DNA from: Streptomyces catenulae
Lineage (GTDB): Bacteria > Actinomycetota > Actinomycetes > Streptomycetales > Streptomycetaceae
NCBI RefSeq assembly: GCF_000718015.1
Contig: NZ_JODY01000004.1
Span: 170,129 to 234,128 of the forward strand
Reading direction: 5' to 3'
DNA: 64,000 nucleotides
The translations under genes and the position numbers were made by a program. Positions 34,669 to 44,046 of the stretch are shown here, piece after piece. The stretch's first letter is position 1; every line of letters begins with the position of its first letter. The notes under the pieces were generated by a model. The model was given only the letters and a program-made list of their open reading frames with translations, was not told where the DNA came from and made no database searches.

Positions 34669-36021
34669 ATGACCGAGAGCACCGCACTCCCCGCACTCTG
34701 GCCCGCCCCCGTCGCTTCGGGGGCGGTCGATGCGACCGTCACCGTGCCCGGCTCGAAATCGGTCACCAACCGCGGTCTGGTGCTCGCCTCGCTCGCCGCC
34801 GAGCCCGGCTGGCTGCGCCGCCCGCTCCGCTCCCGCGACACCCTCCTGATGGCCGAGGCGCTGCGCACCCTGGGCGTCGGCATCGAGGAGACCGCCTCCT
34901 CCAGCTCCGCCGAGCCCGGCGGCGGCGAGGCGTGGCGCATCATCCCGGCCGGTCTGCGCGGCCCGGCCACCGTCGACGTCGGCAACGCCGGTACGGTCAT
35001 GCGCTTCCTGCCGCCGGTCGCCGCGCTCGCCGACGGCCCGGTCCGCTTCGACGGCGACCCGCGCTCGTACGAGCGTCCGCTGGGCGGCGTCATCGAGGCG
35101 CTGCGCGCCCTCGGCGCCCGGATCGACGACGACGGCCGCGGCGCGCTCCCCATGACGGTGCACGGCACCGGCACCCTCGACGGCGGCCCGGTCGCCATCG
35201 ACGCCTCCTCCTCGTCCCAGTTCGTCAGCGCGCTGCTGCTCTCCGCGCCCCGCTTCAACCAGGGCGTGGAGGTGCGGCACACCGGCGCCGCGCTGCCGTC
35301 CATGCCGCACATCCGGATGACGGTCGACATGCTGCGCGCCGCCGGTGCCCAGGTCGACACCCCGGAGGCGGGCGGCGAGCCGAACGTCTGGCGGGTCACC
35401 CCGGGCGCCCTGCTGGGCCGGGATCTCGTCGTCGAGCCGGATCTCTCCAACGCCCAGCCGTTCCTGGCCGCGGCGCTGGTCACCGGCGGCCGTGTCACCG
35501 TCCCGGACTGGCCGACCCACACCACACAGCCCGGTGACGCGCTGCGCGAGATCTTCACCGCGATGGGCGGCTCCTGCGAGCTGACCGAGGCGGGCCTGAC
35601 GTTCACCGGCGGCGGCGCGATCCACGGCATCGACGTCGATCTCGGCGAGGTCGGCGAGCTGACCCCCGGCATCGCCGCCGTCGCGGCCCTCGCCGACTCC
35701 CCGTCCACGCTCCGCGGCGTCGCCCATCTGCGGCTCCACGAGACGGACCGGCTGGCCGCGCTCACCAAGGAGCTGAACAACCTCGGCGGTGACGTCACCG
35801 AGACCGCCGACGGCCTGCACATCCGCCCGCGCCCGCTGCACGGCGGCGTCTTCCACACCTACGAGGACCACCGCCTGGCGACCGCCGCGGCCCTCATCGG
35901 CCTCGTCGTCGAGGGGGTGGAGGTGGAGAACGTCGCGACGACCGCGAAGACCCTCCCGGACTTCCCCGCCCTGTGGAACGCCATGCTCGACCCGGCCGCA
36001 CCGGCCGCCCGGAGAGGCTGA
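34669..36021 (+). CDS. aroA: 5-enolpyruvylshikimate-3-phosphate synthase
   Basis: A 450-residue shikimate-pathway enzyme joining shikimate-3-phosphate and phosphoenolpyruvate. Substrate motifs are visible: [61 protein letters not shown] and [23 protein letters not shown] hexamer ends six bases before the ATG, so the mRNA may be leaderless. It is 13 bp upstream of rsgA and probably cotranscribed with it, as in mycobacteria. Confidence 0.96.
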   Translation: MTESTALPALWPAPVASGAVDATVTVPGSKSVTNRGLVLASLAAEPGWLRRPLRSRDTLLMAEALRTLGVGIEETASSSSAEPGGGEAWRIIPAGLRGPATVDVGNAGTVMRFLPPVAALADGPVRFDGDPRSYERPLGGVIEALRALGARIDDDGRGALPMTVHGTGTLDGGPVAIDASSSSQFVSALLLSAPRFNQGVEVRHTGAALPSMPHIRMTVDMLRAAGAQVDTPEAGGEPNVWRVTPGALLGRDLVVEPDLSNAQPFLAAALVTGGRVTVPDWPTHTTQPGDALREIFTAMGGSCELTEAGLTFTGGGAIHGIDVDLGEVGELTPGIAAVAALADSPSTLRGVAHLRLHETDRLAALTKELNNLGGDVTETADGLHIRPRPLHGGVFHTYEDHRLATAAALIGLVVEGVEVENVATTAKTLPDFPALWNAMLDPAAPAARRG

Positions 36022-36034
36022 GGGTTCCACCGCC

Positions 36035-37042
36035 ATGCGCCGCTACGGCAAGAACCCCGATGAGGACGACGTCCGGGTCCGCCCCAACCGCAAGGGCAAC
36101 CGCCCGCGTACCAACATCCGCCCCAAGCACGAGGACGCCAGCGAGGGCCTGGTCCTGACCGTCGACCGGGGGCGGCTGACGGTCCTCATCGACGACCGCA
36201 CGATCACCGCGATGAAGGCCCGTGAGCTGGGGCGGAAGAGCGCCGTCGTCGGCGACCGGGTCGCGGTGGTCGGCGACCTCAGCGGCGCCAAGGACACCCT
36301 GGCCCGCATCGTGCGCGTCGAGCCGCGCACCTCCACGCTGCGCCGGACGGCCGACGACGACGACCCGTACGAGCGCGTCGTCGTCGCCAACGCCGATCAG
36401 CTCGCCATCGTCACCGCCCTCGCCGACCCGGAGCCGCGCCCCCGGCTGATCGACCGCTGCCTGGTGGCGGCGTACGACGCCGGGCTCGATCCGCTGCTGG
36501 TGCTCACCAAGTCCGACCTCGCCCCGGCCGACACCCTCCTCGCGTCGTACGGCGCGCTCGGCGTCCCCTATCTCGTCACCAACCGCGACGAGCTGGCCGA
36601 CGGTTCCGCCGCCGACCGGGTCCGCGAGCGGCTGGCCGGGCGGATGACCGCCTTCGTCGGTCACTCCGGTGTCGGCAAGACGACGCTGGTCAACGCCCTG
36701 GTGCCGGAGCGTCGCCGGGCCACCGGCCATGTCAACGCGCACACCGGACGCGGCCGTCACACCACCACCTCGGCGCTGGCGCTGCCGCTGCCCGGCGACA
36801 CCGGCTGGGTGATCGACACGCCGGGCGTGCGCTCGTTCGGACTGCACCACGTCGATCCCGCGCGGGTGGTGCTGGCCTTCCCCGATCTGGTGCCGGGCAC
36901 CGAGGGCTGTCCGCGCGCCTGCAGCCACGACGAGCCGGACTGCGCGCTGGACGAGTGGGTCGCCGAGGGCCACGCCGATCCCGCGCGGCTCTACTCACTG
37001 CGCCGGTTGCTCGCGACCCGTGAGCGACGCGAGGGCGACTGA
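36035..37042 (+). CDS. rsgA: Ribosome small-subunit-dependent GTPase A
   Basis: A 335-residue circularly permuted GTPase that checks late 30S subunit maturation. An N-terminal basic tail and OB fold come first (about 30-95). The permuted G domain then shows G4 VLTKSD before G1 GHSGVGKTTLVNAL and G3 DTPGVRSFG. A zinc motif follows (CPRACSHDEPDCALDEW). The ATG is 13 bp after the aroA stop with a GAGGCTGAGGG site before it. Confidence 0.95.
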   Translation: MRRYGKNPDEDDVRVRPNRKGNRPRTNIRPKHEDASEGLVLTVDRGRLTVLIDDRTITAMKARELGRKSAVVGDRVAVVGDLSGAKDTLARIVRVEPRTSTLRRTADDDDPYERVVVANADQLAIVTALADPEPRPRLIDRCLVAAYDAGLDPLLVLTKSDLAPADTLLASYGALGVPYLVTNRDELADGSAADRVRERLAGRMTAFVGHSGVGKTTLVNALVPERRRATGHVNAHTGRGRHTTTSALALPLPGDTGWVIDTPGVRSFGLHHVDPARVVLAFPDLVPGTEGCPRACSHDEPDCALDEWVAEGHADPARLYSLRRLLATRERREGD

Positions 37043-37133
37043 GCGGAGGCAAATGCCCTGCCCACCGTCCGGGGGAACTGCATAATCACACCCGGGCGGA
37101 CGTAGCGGTCACCGACAGACGGAGGCATGGGAC

Positions 37134-37457
37134 ATGGCTTGGCTGCTCGTCGTGGTGGCGGGACTGCTGGAGACCGGCTTCGCGGTCTGCCTCAAGCTGT
37201 CGCACGGCTTCACCCGCCTCTGGCCGACGATCGCGTTCGCCGCGTTCGCGCTCGGCAGCTTCGGTCTGCTGACGCTGTCGCTGCGGAAGCTGGACGTCGG
37301 CCCGGCGTACGCGGTGTGGACGGGCATCGGCGCCGCCGGTACCGCCATCTACGGCATGGTCTTCCTCGGCGATCTGACCTCCACGCTGAAGATCGTCTCC
37401 ATCGGTCTGGTCATCGCTGGTGTCATCGGCCTCCAGCTCTCCGGCTCGGTGCACTGA
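37134..37457 (+). CDS. SMR-family transporter, SugE/Gdx-like
   Basis: A 107-residue four-helix small multidrug resistance protein that would work as a dimer and exchange cations for protons. The first helix AWLLVVVAGLLETGFAVCLK contains the essential Glu, and HGFTRLWPTI and VGPAYAVWTGIGAAGTAIYG resemble the SugE/Gdx branch, which exports guanidinium, more than EmrE. I looked for a guanidine riboswitch in the 91-bp leader and found none. GACGGAGGCATGGGAC precedes the ATG. It converges on a TetR gene. Confidence 0.88.
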   Translation: MAWLLVVVAGLLETGFAVCLKLSHGFTRLWPTIAFAAFALGSFGLLTLSLRKLDVGPAYAVWTGIGAAGTAIYGMVFLGDLTSTLKIVSIGLVIAGVIGLQLSGSVH

Positions 37458-37493
37458 CCCACGGCGCACCCCCTCCCCGGCCGTCCACGCAGG

Positions 37494-38282
37494 TCAGCCG
37501 CCCGTCTCCGGGTACCCCGGCCGCCCGCTCCGCCCCGGCACCCGGGCGAACGCCCCGCGCACCAGCCGCGCCACCGCCTCGCTCTCCGCGTCCCGGCCCG
37601 CCGCACCCGTACGGGCACCGGCCCCGGGCGGCTCCGGTCGGTCGGGCGCGACCACACAGGAGAGGGTGAGCCGGGCGGCCGCCTCACACGCGGTGTCCAG
37701 CGCGGGCAGTTCCTCGTCCGGCCAGTGCGGCGCCAGCGCGGCCACCGCGCGCTCCCGGAACCGGCCGACAAGATCGGCGGGCCCGGGCGGCGGCCCCTCC
37801 CCCGCGCCCTGCCGCTGCGCCGGGACGGACCGCCGGACGCCGCGCGGCCGTGGCGGCGGTCCGGCCGCCCACCGGGGTGGCAGCCGCTCGCCCCAGCACC
37901 CCGTCAACGCGGCCCTGACCAGCGGATTGGCCCGGGCGGCGCGCAATGTCCAGGCGGCGGCCGCGGCGACCCGCGCCGCCGCGTCACCGGCCGGGGCGGG
38001 CGGAGCCCCGGACCGGCCGGGCGGCGCCCCGGCCCGTACGGGTGGCCCGCCCGGCTCCCCCTGACGCCCGGTCAGCGCCCGTTCGACGCCCGCCAGATAG
38101 GCGTCCACCTCCCGGCGCACCAGCGCGCGGGCCAGCCCGGACTTGCTGCCGAACTCGTTGTAGAGGGTCTGCCGGGAGACCCGGGCGGCGGCCGCCACAT
38201 CGACCATCCGGACCGCCGACCAGGGGTGATCCGCGAGCGCCGCGTAGGCGGCGTCGAGCAGGGCTTCCCGCGCTGTCGGCAT
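37494..38282 (-). CDS. TetR-family transcriptional regulator
   Basis: A 262-residue regulator with an N-terminal TetR helix-turn-helix (MVDVAAAARVSRQTLYNEFG, SKSGLARALVRREVD). The ligand domain of about 200 residues is rich in Ala, Pro and Gly and carries low-complexity insertions. The ATG giving MPTAREALLDAAYAALADH follows GGGAGGCGACG. It converges on the SMR gene and could regulate it or the divergent hisN, but neither is shown by the sequence. Confidence 0.87.
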   Translation of the reverse strand: MPTAREALLDAAYAALADHPWSAVRMVDVAAAARVSRQTLYNEFGSKSGLARALVRREVDAYLAGVERALTGRQGEPGGPPVRAGAPPGRSGAPPAPAGDAAARVAAAAAWTLRAARANPLVRAALTGCWGERLPPRWAAGPPPRPRGVRRSVPAQRQGAGEGPPPGPADLVGRFRERAVAALAPHWPDEELPALDTACEAAARLTLSCVVAPDRPEPPGAGARTGAAGRDAESEAVARLVRGAFARVPGRSGRPGYPETGG

Positions 38283-38445
38283 CGTCGCCTCCCGCCTGAC
38301 CGGTCCCATATGACCGGTGTGCGCACAGAATTGAGGCGCCGCCAGGGACTGTCAAGGGGCGCCGCGTGCCGCCGTCCGGGGCCTATCCGCCCGGCGGGGC
38401 CCGATCATGTGGCTGTCCGTGCATACCAGTAGATACTGTTCGTAC

Positions 38446-39252
38446 ATGCCCGACTATCACGATGATCTCCGTCTCGGACACGTCCTCGCGGACGCCGCGG
38501 ACGCCGCCACCATGGAGCGGTTCAAGGCGCTCGACCTCAAGGTGGAGACCAAACCGGATATGACGCCGGTCAGCGAGGCGGACAAGGCCGCCGAGGAGTT
38601 GATCCGCGGTCATCTCCAGCGGGCCCGGCCGCGCGACTCCGTCCTCGGCGAGGAGTTCGGCTCCACCGAGGGCACCGGCCCGCGCCGCTGGATCATCGAC
38701 CCGATCGACGGCACCAAGAACTACGTCCGCGGCGTCCCGGTCTGGGCCACCCTGATCGCGCTGATGGAGCGGGGCGAGGGCGGCGACCGCCCGGTCGTCG
38801 GCATCGTCTCCGCCCCGGCGCTGGGCCGCCGCTGGTGGGCGGCCGAGGGGCTGGGCGCCTTCACCGGCCGCAGCCTGACCTCCGCCAGCCGACTGCGGGT
38901 CTCCGAGGTCGGCAGCATCCGGGACGCCTCGTTCGCGTACTCCTCGCTGACCGGCTGGGAGGAGCGCGACAAGCTCCCCGGCTTCCTCGACCTGAGCCGC
39001 GACTGCTGGCGGACGCGCGCCTACGGCGACTTCTGGCCGTACATGATGGTCGCCGAGGGCGCGGTGGACATCTGCGCGGAGCCGGAGCTGTCGCTGTGGG
39101 ACATGGCGGCGTGCGCCGTCGTGGTGCAGGAGGCCGGTGGCCGCTTCACCTCTCTCGACGGCGTCCCGGGCCCGCACGGCGGCAACGCCGCGGCCTCCAA
39201 CGGTCTGCTCCACGACGATCTGCTGTCGTACGTGGGCGACGCCCGCAGCTGA
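38446..39252 (+). CDS. hisN: Histidinol-phosphatase, inositol-monophosphatase type
   Basis: A 268-residue metal-dependent phosphatase that completes the penultimate step of histidine synthesis in actinobacteria. The Mg-binding motifs are LGEEFG, RRWIIDPIDGTKNYVRGVP and LWDMAACAVVVQEAGG. Sequence and length fit actinobacterial HisN. A TAGATACT element ends eight bases before the ATG and no ribosome-binding site is seen, so the message is likely leaderless. It is not near other his genes. Confidence 0.88.
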   Translation: MPDYHDDLRLGHVLADAADAATMERFKALDLKVETKPDMTPVSEADKAAEELIRGHLQRARPRDSVLGEEFGSTEGTGPRRWIIDPIDGTKNYVRGVPVWATLIALMERGEGGDRPVVGIVSAPALGRRWWAAEGLGAFTGRSLTSASRLRVSEVGSIRDASFAYSSLTGWEERDKLPGFLDLSRDCWRTRAYGDFWPYMMVAEGAVDICAEPELSLWDMAACAVVVQEAGGRFTSLDGVPGPHGGNAAASNGLLHDDLLSYVGDARS

Positions 39253-39275
39253 CACCGCACCCGCCGCACCCCGCG

Positions 39276-39312
39276 CGAAGAGGCCGGAGCCCCATGGCAT
39301 CCGGCCTCTTCG
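39276..39312. terminator. Bidirectional terminator between hisN and katA
   Basis: A perfect 13-bp inverted repeat (CGAAGAGGCCGGA and its complement) with an 11-nt loop lies between convergent genes. Confidence 0.85.
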
Positions 39313-39388
39313 GCTGGTACGGCAAGCGGGTGGCCGCCCGCCCACCGGGCCGCTCCGGGGGAGACGGTCCGGTGCGCGGGGTGGCCGG

Positions 39389-40852
39389 TCAGCCGCGCAG
39401 GGCCTGGACCGCGGCGTCGAGCCGCTTGCCGTAGTCCGCGTCCGCCTTGCGGAAGTTGTCGATCGCGCGCTGGGCGATGTCGTCGCGGGACACCTTGGCG
39501 ATGAAGCCCGCGAGGTTGTTCACCAGCCGCTCCTTCTCGTCCTCCGACATCAGGCGGTAGAGGTTGCCCGCCTGGACGAAGTCGTCGTCCTCGGCATGCG
39601 AGGGGGCCGCGCTCTCCCCGGTGGCGCCGGAGAGCTGGAAGGGCTCCCACAGCGCCCGGCCGGTCTGGACGGGACCGCCGAAGCTGTTCGGCTCGTAGTT
39701 CTTCGCCCCCGCGTGACGGCCGTCGTACATGACGCCGTCCCGGCCGTGGGTGCGCGCCTCGGTGGCGTGCGGGCGGTTGACCGGCAGGTGGTCGGCGTTG
39801 ATGCCGACGCGGTAGCGGTGGGCGTCGCCGTACGCGAAGAGGCGGCCCTGGAGCATCTTGTCGGGCGAGGGGCCGATGCCCGGCACGAAGTGGTGCGGGG
39901 AGAAGACCGACTGCTCGACCTCGGCGAAGATGTTCTGCGGGTTGCGGTTCAGCTCCAGCTTGCCGATCTCGATGACCGGGTAGTCCGCGTGCGGCCAGAT
40001 CTTGGTGAGGTCGAACGGGTTGAAGCGGTAGTTCGCGGCCTCGGCGGCGGGCATGATCTGCACGCCGACCGTCCAGCTCGGGAAGTCGCCGCGCTCGATG
40101 GACTCCCGCAGGTCACGCTGGTGGCTGTCGGGGTCCTCACCGGCGACCTTGGCGGCCTCCTCGCTGGTGAGGTTCTTGATCCCCTGGTCGGTCTTGAAGT
40201 GGTACTTGACCCAGAAGACCTCGCCCGCCTCGTTGCTCCACTGGAAGGTGTGCGAGCCGAAGCCGTCCATGTGGCGGTAGGACGCGGGGATGCCGCGGTC
40301 ACCGAAGAGCCAGGTCACCTGGTGCGTCGCCTCGGGCGACAGACCCCAGAAGTCCCAGACGTTGTCCGCCTCCTGCGAGCCGGTGTACGGGTCGCGCTTC
40401 TGGGTGTGGATGAAGTCGGGGAACTTGATGGCGTCCTTGATGAAGAACACCGGGGTGTTGTTCCCGACGAGGTCGTAGTTGCCGTCCTCGGTGTAGAACT
40501 TCAGCGCGAAGCCGCGCGGGTCACGCACCGCATCGGCCGCACCGAGGTTGCCCGCGACGGTCGAGAAGCGCAGGAACGTCTCGGTCTGCTTACCGACCTC
40601 GGAGAGGAACTTGGCGCGGGTGTACTCGGTGACATCCGCGGTGACGGTGAAGGTGCCGTACGCACCGGCGCCCCGGGCGTGGACGATGCGCTCCGGGATC
40701 CGCTCGCGGTTGAAGTGGGCGAGCTTCTCGATCAGGAGCTGGTCCTGGATCAGTCCGGGTCCGCCCAGGCCGGCCGTCTCGCTGTTCTGGTTGTCCGCAA
40801 CCGGAGCTCCGGACTCCGTCGTCAGCGGTCCCGTGGTGCTCTCTACCGACAC
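39389..40852 (-). CDS. katA: Monofunctional heme catalase
   Basis: A 487-residue clade 3 catalase that breaks down hydrogen peroxide. The distal His is in [12 protein letters not shown], the distal Asn in [17 protein letters not shown], and the proximal heme-binding Tyr in [20 protein letters not shown]-type contacts in the central barrel are also conserved. The GTG start follows AGGAGGCGCAC. It is divergent from the Fur-family gene catR, and the repressor site lies inside its promoter. Confidence 0.95.
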   Translation of the reverse strand: MSVESTTGPLTTESGAPVADNQNSETAGLGGPGLIQDQLLIEKLAHFNRERIPERIVHARGAGAYGTFTVTADVTEYTRAKFLSEVGKQTETFLRFSTVAGNLGAADAVRDPRGFALKFYTEDGNYDLVGNNTPVFFIKDAIKFPDFIHTQKRDPYTGSQEADNVWDFWGLSPEATHQVTWLFGDRGIPASYRHMDGFGSHTFQWSNEAGEVFWVKYHFKTDQGIKNLTSEEAAKVAGEDPDSHQRDLRESIERGDFPSWTVGVQIMPAAEAANYRFNPFDLTKIWPHADYPVIEIGKLELNRNPQNIFAEVEQSVFSPHHFVPGIGPSPDKMLQGRLFAYGDAHRYRVGINADHLPVNRPHATEARTHGRDGVMYDGRHAGAKNYEPNSFGGPVQTGRALWEPFQLSGATGESAAPSHAEDDDFVQAGNLYRLMSEDEKERLVNNLAGFIAKVSRDDIAQRAIDNFRKADADYGKRLDAAVQALRG

Positions 40853-40900
40853 GTGCGCCTCCTGAAGTCTGCTACCTGCCCTTGGCTTGCGCCGCTGCCG

Positions 40901-40928
40901 ATCCTACATTGGACATTGTCTAAGTCAA
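40901..40928 (-). promoter_or_regulatory. katA promoter with CatR operator in the spacer
   Basis: On the minus strand TTGACT (-35) and TAGGAT (-10) are separated by 16 bp. The spacer holds a 7-1-7 Fur/PerR-type box, TTGGACA-T-TGTCTAA on the plus strand (40909-40923), with only one mismatched position. Repressor binding would exclude RNA polymerase. Confidence 0.85.
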
Positions 40929-41009
40929 GAAGACCCCGAAAGTCGTACCTGATCCGGTGATGGACGGCGCACTGTTACCCTGGGCGTATCTGACTGATAG
41001 GTGAATGGC

Positions 41010-41429
41010 ATGAGTGACCTGCTGGAACGGCTTCGGGAACGCGGCTGGCGACTGACCGCACAGCGGCGCGTGGTCGCCGAGGTGCTGGACGGCGACCACG
41101 TCCACTACACCGCCGACGAGGTGCACGCCCGCGCGACCGAACGGCTCCCCGAGATCTCCCGCGCCACCGTCTACAACACCCTCGGCGAGCTGGTCTCGCT
41201 CGGCGAGGTGCTGGAGGTCAGCACGGACGGCCGCGCCAAGCGCTACGACCCCAACGCCCACCACGACCACCAGCACCTGGTGTGCTCGCGCTGCGGCACC
41301 ATCCGGGACGTCCACCTCCACGGCGACCCGCTCTCCGCACTCCCCGAGCCCGAGCGGTTCGGCTTCCAGGTCTCCGAGGTGACGGTGACCTACCGGGGCC
41401 TGTGCCCCACCTGCGCCGCCACCTCCTGA
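41010..41429 (+). CDS. catR: Fur-family peroxide-responsive repressor CatR
   Basis: A 139-residue Fur/PerR-family metalloregulator. The winged helix is RGWRLTAQRRVVAEVLDG and ISRATVYNTLGELVSLGEVL. Metal sites include the His/Asp-rich hinge DPNAHHDHQHLVCSRCG and the structural zinc pairs CSRC and CPTC. By analogy with S. coelicolor CatR, peroxide relieves repression of the divergent catalase gene. The ATG with AGGTG six bases before it was preferred to a GTG three codons upstream. Confidence 0.92.
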   Translation: MSDLLERLRERGWRLTAQRRVVAEVLDGDHVHYTADEVHARATERLPEISRATVYNTLGELVSLGEVLEVSTDGRAKRYDPNAHHDHQHLVCSRCGTIRDVHLHGDPLSALPEPERFGFQVSEVTVTYRGLCPTCAATS

Positions 41430-41545
41430 AGCCGCGGGCGCGCCCCCGTCCGGGCCGCCCCGCCACCTTGATCGGCTCGCACCCCACCGGGTGCGGGCCC
41501 GTTGCCGCGCCCGCGTCCGGCCCCCAGCAGTGTCCGCGCATACGA

Positions 41546-41581
41546 CGAAGGCCCGGATTCTCGAAAGAATCCGGGCCTTCG
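41546..41581 (-). terminator. Terminator of the first tRNA-fMet gene
   Basis: CGAAGGCCCGGATTCT pairs perfectly with AGAATCCGGGCCTTCG across CGAA, seven bases beyond the tRNA 3' end. Nearly the same hairpin follows the second tRNA copy. Confidence 0.85.
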
Positions 41582-41588
41582 TCTTCAG

Positions 41589-41662
41589 TAGCGGGGACAG
41601 GATTTGAACCTGCGACCTCTGGGTTATGAGCCCAGCGAGCTACCGAGCTGCTCCACCCCGCG
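41589..41662 (-). tRNA. tRNA-fMet (CAU), initiator, copy 1
   Basis: A 74-nt cloverleaf beginning CGCGGGGTGGAGCAGCTCGG with anticodon arm CTGGG-CTCATAA-CCCAG. Three consecutive G:C pairs under the anticodon loop and an unpaired first position (C1 opposite U72) identify it as the initiator and not the elongator. The CCA end is not encoded. Confidence 0.95.
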
Positions 41663-41752
41663 CCGTTGTGCTGTTTACTTTAGACCCACGCCGACGACCA
41701 GCGCAAATCCGTTCCCCGGGAGCGGTACCGGACCGCTCCCGGGGACACGCCG

Positions 41753-43615
41753 TCAGGCGCTCAGCTCCTCCTGGAGCGCCTCCTGCAACCGGGCCGCCCG
41801 CTCGGCGACCTCCGGCGGACCCAGCTCCACCGCACGCGCGCACCACGACCCGGCCTCCGCCAGGGCACCGCGCCGCGCGGCCAGCAGCGCCAGCCGGAGC
41901 GCGGCCCGGCCGTGACCGTCCCGGGCCGCCCGCTGCCACCACAGGGCGGCCTCGGGCAGGCTGCCCTCGCGGGCCAGGAGCAGCCCGAGGTTGAAGGCGC
42001 CGTTACGGCTCCCGGCCTCGGCGGCCGCGCGGTACCAGCGGGCCGCCTCGACCGTCTCGCCCCGGGCCGCCGCGAACATCCCGACCCGGACCTGCGCCCG
42101 GCGGTGCCCCTGGGCGGCCGCCTTCTCGTACCAGCGGGTGGACTCGGCGTCCGGCTTCCGCGCCTGACCCGTGGGCCAGGGGTCGTCGGCCTTCGTGACC
42201 TCCGCGGAGCGGCGGTCCAGCAGATCGGCGAGGCGGAACGCCGCCTCCGCGCTGCCGCCCTCCGCCGCGCAGCGCAGATGCGGCTCCGCCTCCTCGTCCG
42301 CGCCCTCGCGCTGCTGGGCGATGGCGACCTGGAGCGCCGCCTCGGTGTGCCCGGCCGCCGCCGCCCGCTCGTACCAGATCCGGGCGGCGCGCTCGCTGCC
42401 CCGTCCGGCGAACAGGATGCCGAGGTTGAACGCCGCGTCCACGCTGCCGGCCTCGGCCGCCTTGGAGAACCACGGCTCGGCACCGGCCGCGTCGCCGCGC
42501 TGGAGCAGCAGGATGGCCAGCGCGTTGGCGGCCTCCCGGTGCCCGGCGTACGCGGCGCGGCGGTACCACTGCTCACCGCGCCCGGCCCGGCCCTGCTCGG
42601 CGCAGAGCAGGCCGAGGTTGTAGGCGCCGTTGACATCGCCCGCGTCGAGCGCCGCGCGGTACCAGCGCTCCGCGGTCTGCAGTTCCCCGCGGTCGGCGTG
42701 GAGCGCGCCCAGCGCGTTGGCGGCGTTGCCGTCGCCCTCCTGGGCGGCGCGCCGCCACCACTCGGCGGCGCTCTCGGTGTCCCCGGCGTCGCGCAGCAGG
42801 AAGGCCAGCGCGCAGGCGGCCTTCGGCTCGCTGTCCTTGGCGGCGGAGAGGTACCAGCGCCCCGCCTCCTGGACGTCGCCGCGCTCCTCCAGCAACGTGC
42901 CGAGCTGGAGCGCGGCGCGCCGGTGGCCGCGCGCGGCGGCCTGGCGGTACCACTGCTCGGCCTCGGCCTCCCGGCTCAGCTCGCCGTAGGCGGGCGCCGT
43001 GCGGCGGTCGGCGCCGCGCCCCTCCTCGATGAGCCGGGCGAGGCGGTAGGCCGCCTCCCGGTGCCCGCGCTCGGCCGCGGTGCGGAACCACCGCTCGGCA
43101 CCGATGTCCCCCCGGTGTTCGAGCAGGTCGGCGAGGGCGTACGCGCCCAGGCAGTGGCCCGATTCCGCGGACTGGCGCAGCCAGTACTCGGCGGCGGGCT
43201 CGTCCCCGCGCTCGCGGTGGTGGCGCCCGAGGGCGTGTGCGGCGGCGGCGGACCCGGCGACCGCGGCGATCCGCCACCAGCCCGCCGCCTCGTCCACATA
43301 GCCCCGCTGATGCAGCAGTACGCCGAGATTGTTCGCCGCCGCGCGGTCACCCGCGACGGTCGCGGAGCGCAGGTACGGCTCGGCGCCGTCGAGATCCCCG
43401 CGGCGCAGCAGCAGTGCGCCCAGTGCGCTCATGGCCGCGGTGTCGCCGGCCTCCGCGGCGCGGCGGTGACCGGATTCGGTCACCGCCTCCGACGCCTCGG
43501 CCGCCTCCGCGGCGTCCATTTCGTCCATCGGCAACTCGGATGTGCGCCCTTCGTCGGGCGCATGCACAAACCGGTCCGTCTCCAACAACCTTGCCTTGTC
43601 CCCCATAAGAGCCAT
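41753..43615 (-). CDS. Sel1/TPR-repeat protein
   Basis: A 620-residue protein built almost wholly of about 14-15 Sel1-like repeats of roughly 36 residues, for example NLGVLLHQRGYVDEAAGWWR and NALGALHADRGELQTAERWY. Such solenoids are protein-interaction scaffolds. There is no signal peptide, and the first ~50 residues are acidic and likely disordered. The ATG giving MALMGDKARL was chosen. It sits between two near-identical tRNA-fMet genes on the same strand. Its partners are unknown. Confidence 0.87.
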   Translation of the reverse strand: MALMGDKARLLETDRFVHAPDEGRTSELPMDEMDAAEAAEASEAVTESGHRRAAEAGDTAAMSALGALLLRRGDLDGAEPYLRSATVAGDRAAANNLGVLLHQRGYVDEAAGWWRIAAVAGSAAAAHALGRHHRERGDEPAAEYWLRQSAESGHCLGAYALADLLEHRGDIGAERWFRTAAERGHREAAYRLARLIEEGRGADRRTAPAYGELSREAEAEQWYRQAAARGHRRAALQLGTLLEERGDVQEAGRWYLSAAKDSEPKAACALAFLLRDAGDTESAAEWWRRAAQEGDGNAANALGALHADRGELQTAERWYRAALDAGDVNGAYNLGLLCAEQGRAGRGEQWYRRAAYAGHREAANALAILLLQRGDAAGAEPWFSKAAEAGSVDAAFNLGILFAGRGSERAARIWYERAAAAGHTEAALQVAIAQQREGADEEAEPHLRCAAEGGSAEAAFRLADLLDRRSAEVTKADDPWPTGQARKPDAESTRWYEKAAAQGHRRAQVRVGMFAAARGETVEAARWYRAAAEAGSRNGAFNLGLLLAREGSLPEAALWWQRAARDGHGRAALRLALLAARRGALAEAGSWCARAVELGPPEVAERAARLQEALQEELSA

Positions 43616-43807
43616 CGTCGCACCACCCGTAACCCTCGTACACCTGGTATACAGCACCCGGCGAGGTCACTTCAGCGGTTTGTCGACTTCCCGACACAAC
43701 GACTTGCCAAACTCAAGCACACAGGTTCCCCACATCGGCTGTTCGACGTGGCTGTACGCAGGAAGAACGCGACCGACCGGTCGGGTACCCGGTATGGACG
43801 CGCTCAT

Positions 43808-43846
43808 GACGAAGGCCCGGATTCTCGAAGAATCCGGGCCCTCGTC
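43808..43846 (-). terminator. Terminator of the second tRNA-fMet gene
   Basis: GACGAAGGCCCGGATTCT pairs with AGAATCCGGGCCCTCGTC with one mismatch across CGA. It is the sister of the hairpin after copy 1. Confidence 0.83.
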
Positions 43847-43851
43847 GTCAG

Positions 43852-43925
43852 TAGCGGGGACAGGATTTGAACCTGCGACCTCTGGGTTATGAGCCCAGCG
43901 AGCTACCGAGCTGCTCCACCCCGCG
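43852..43925 (-). tRNA. tRNA-fMet (CAU), initiator, copy 2
   Basis: A 74-nt gene identical to copy 1 across the mature tRNA, with the same three G:C pairs in the anticodon stem and C1-U72 mismatch. The immediate 3' flank is also shared, but the 5' flanks differ after a few bases. Confidence 0.95.
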
Positions 43926-44046
43926 TCGTTGTGTCCTCAACCTACCACGGCGCGGGGCGGGGTCCGTGCGGGCCCCGCCCCGCCCCGGCTCACGGTGCCC
44001 GGTGGCCGCCGGGGAGTCCGGCGGCCACCGCGGGCGGTCCGGGCGG

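Noticed and set aside
37043..37133. Guanidine riboswitch in front of the Gdx-like SMR gene
   Set aside because: None of the conserved guanidine-I, -II (ACGR-loop hairpins) or -III cores could be recognised in the 91-bp leader.
41589..43925. Integrated element using tRNA-fMet as attachment site
   Set aside because: The two tRNA copies could look like attL/attR, but the DNA between holds only a Sel1-repeat gene with typical codon use and no integrase.
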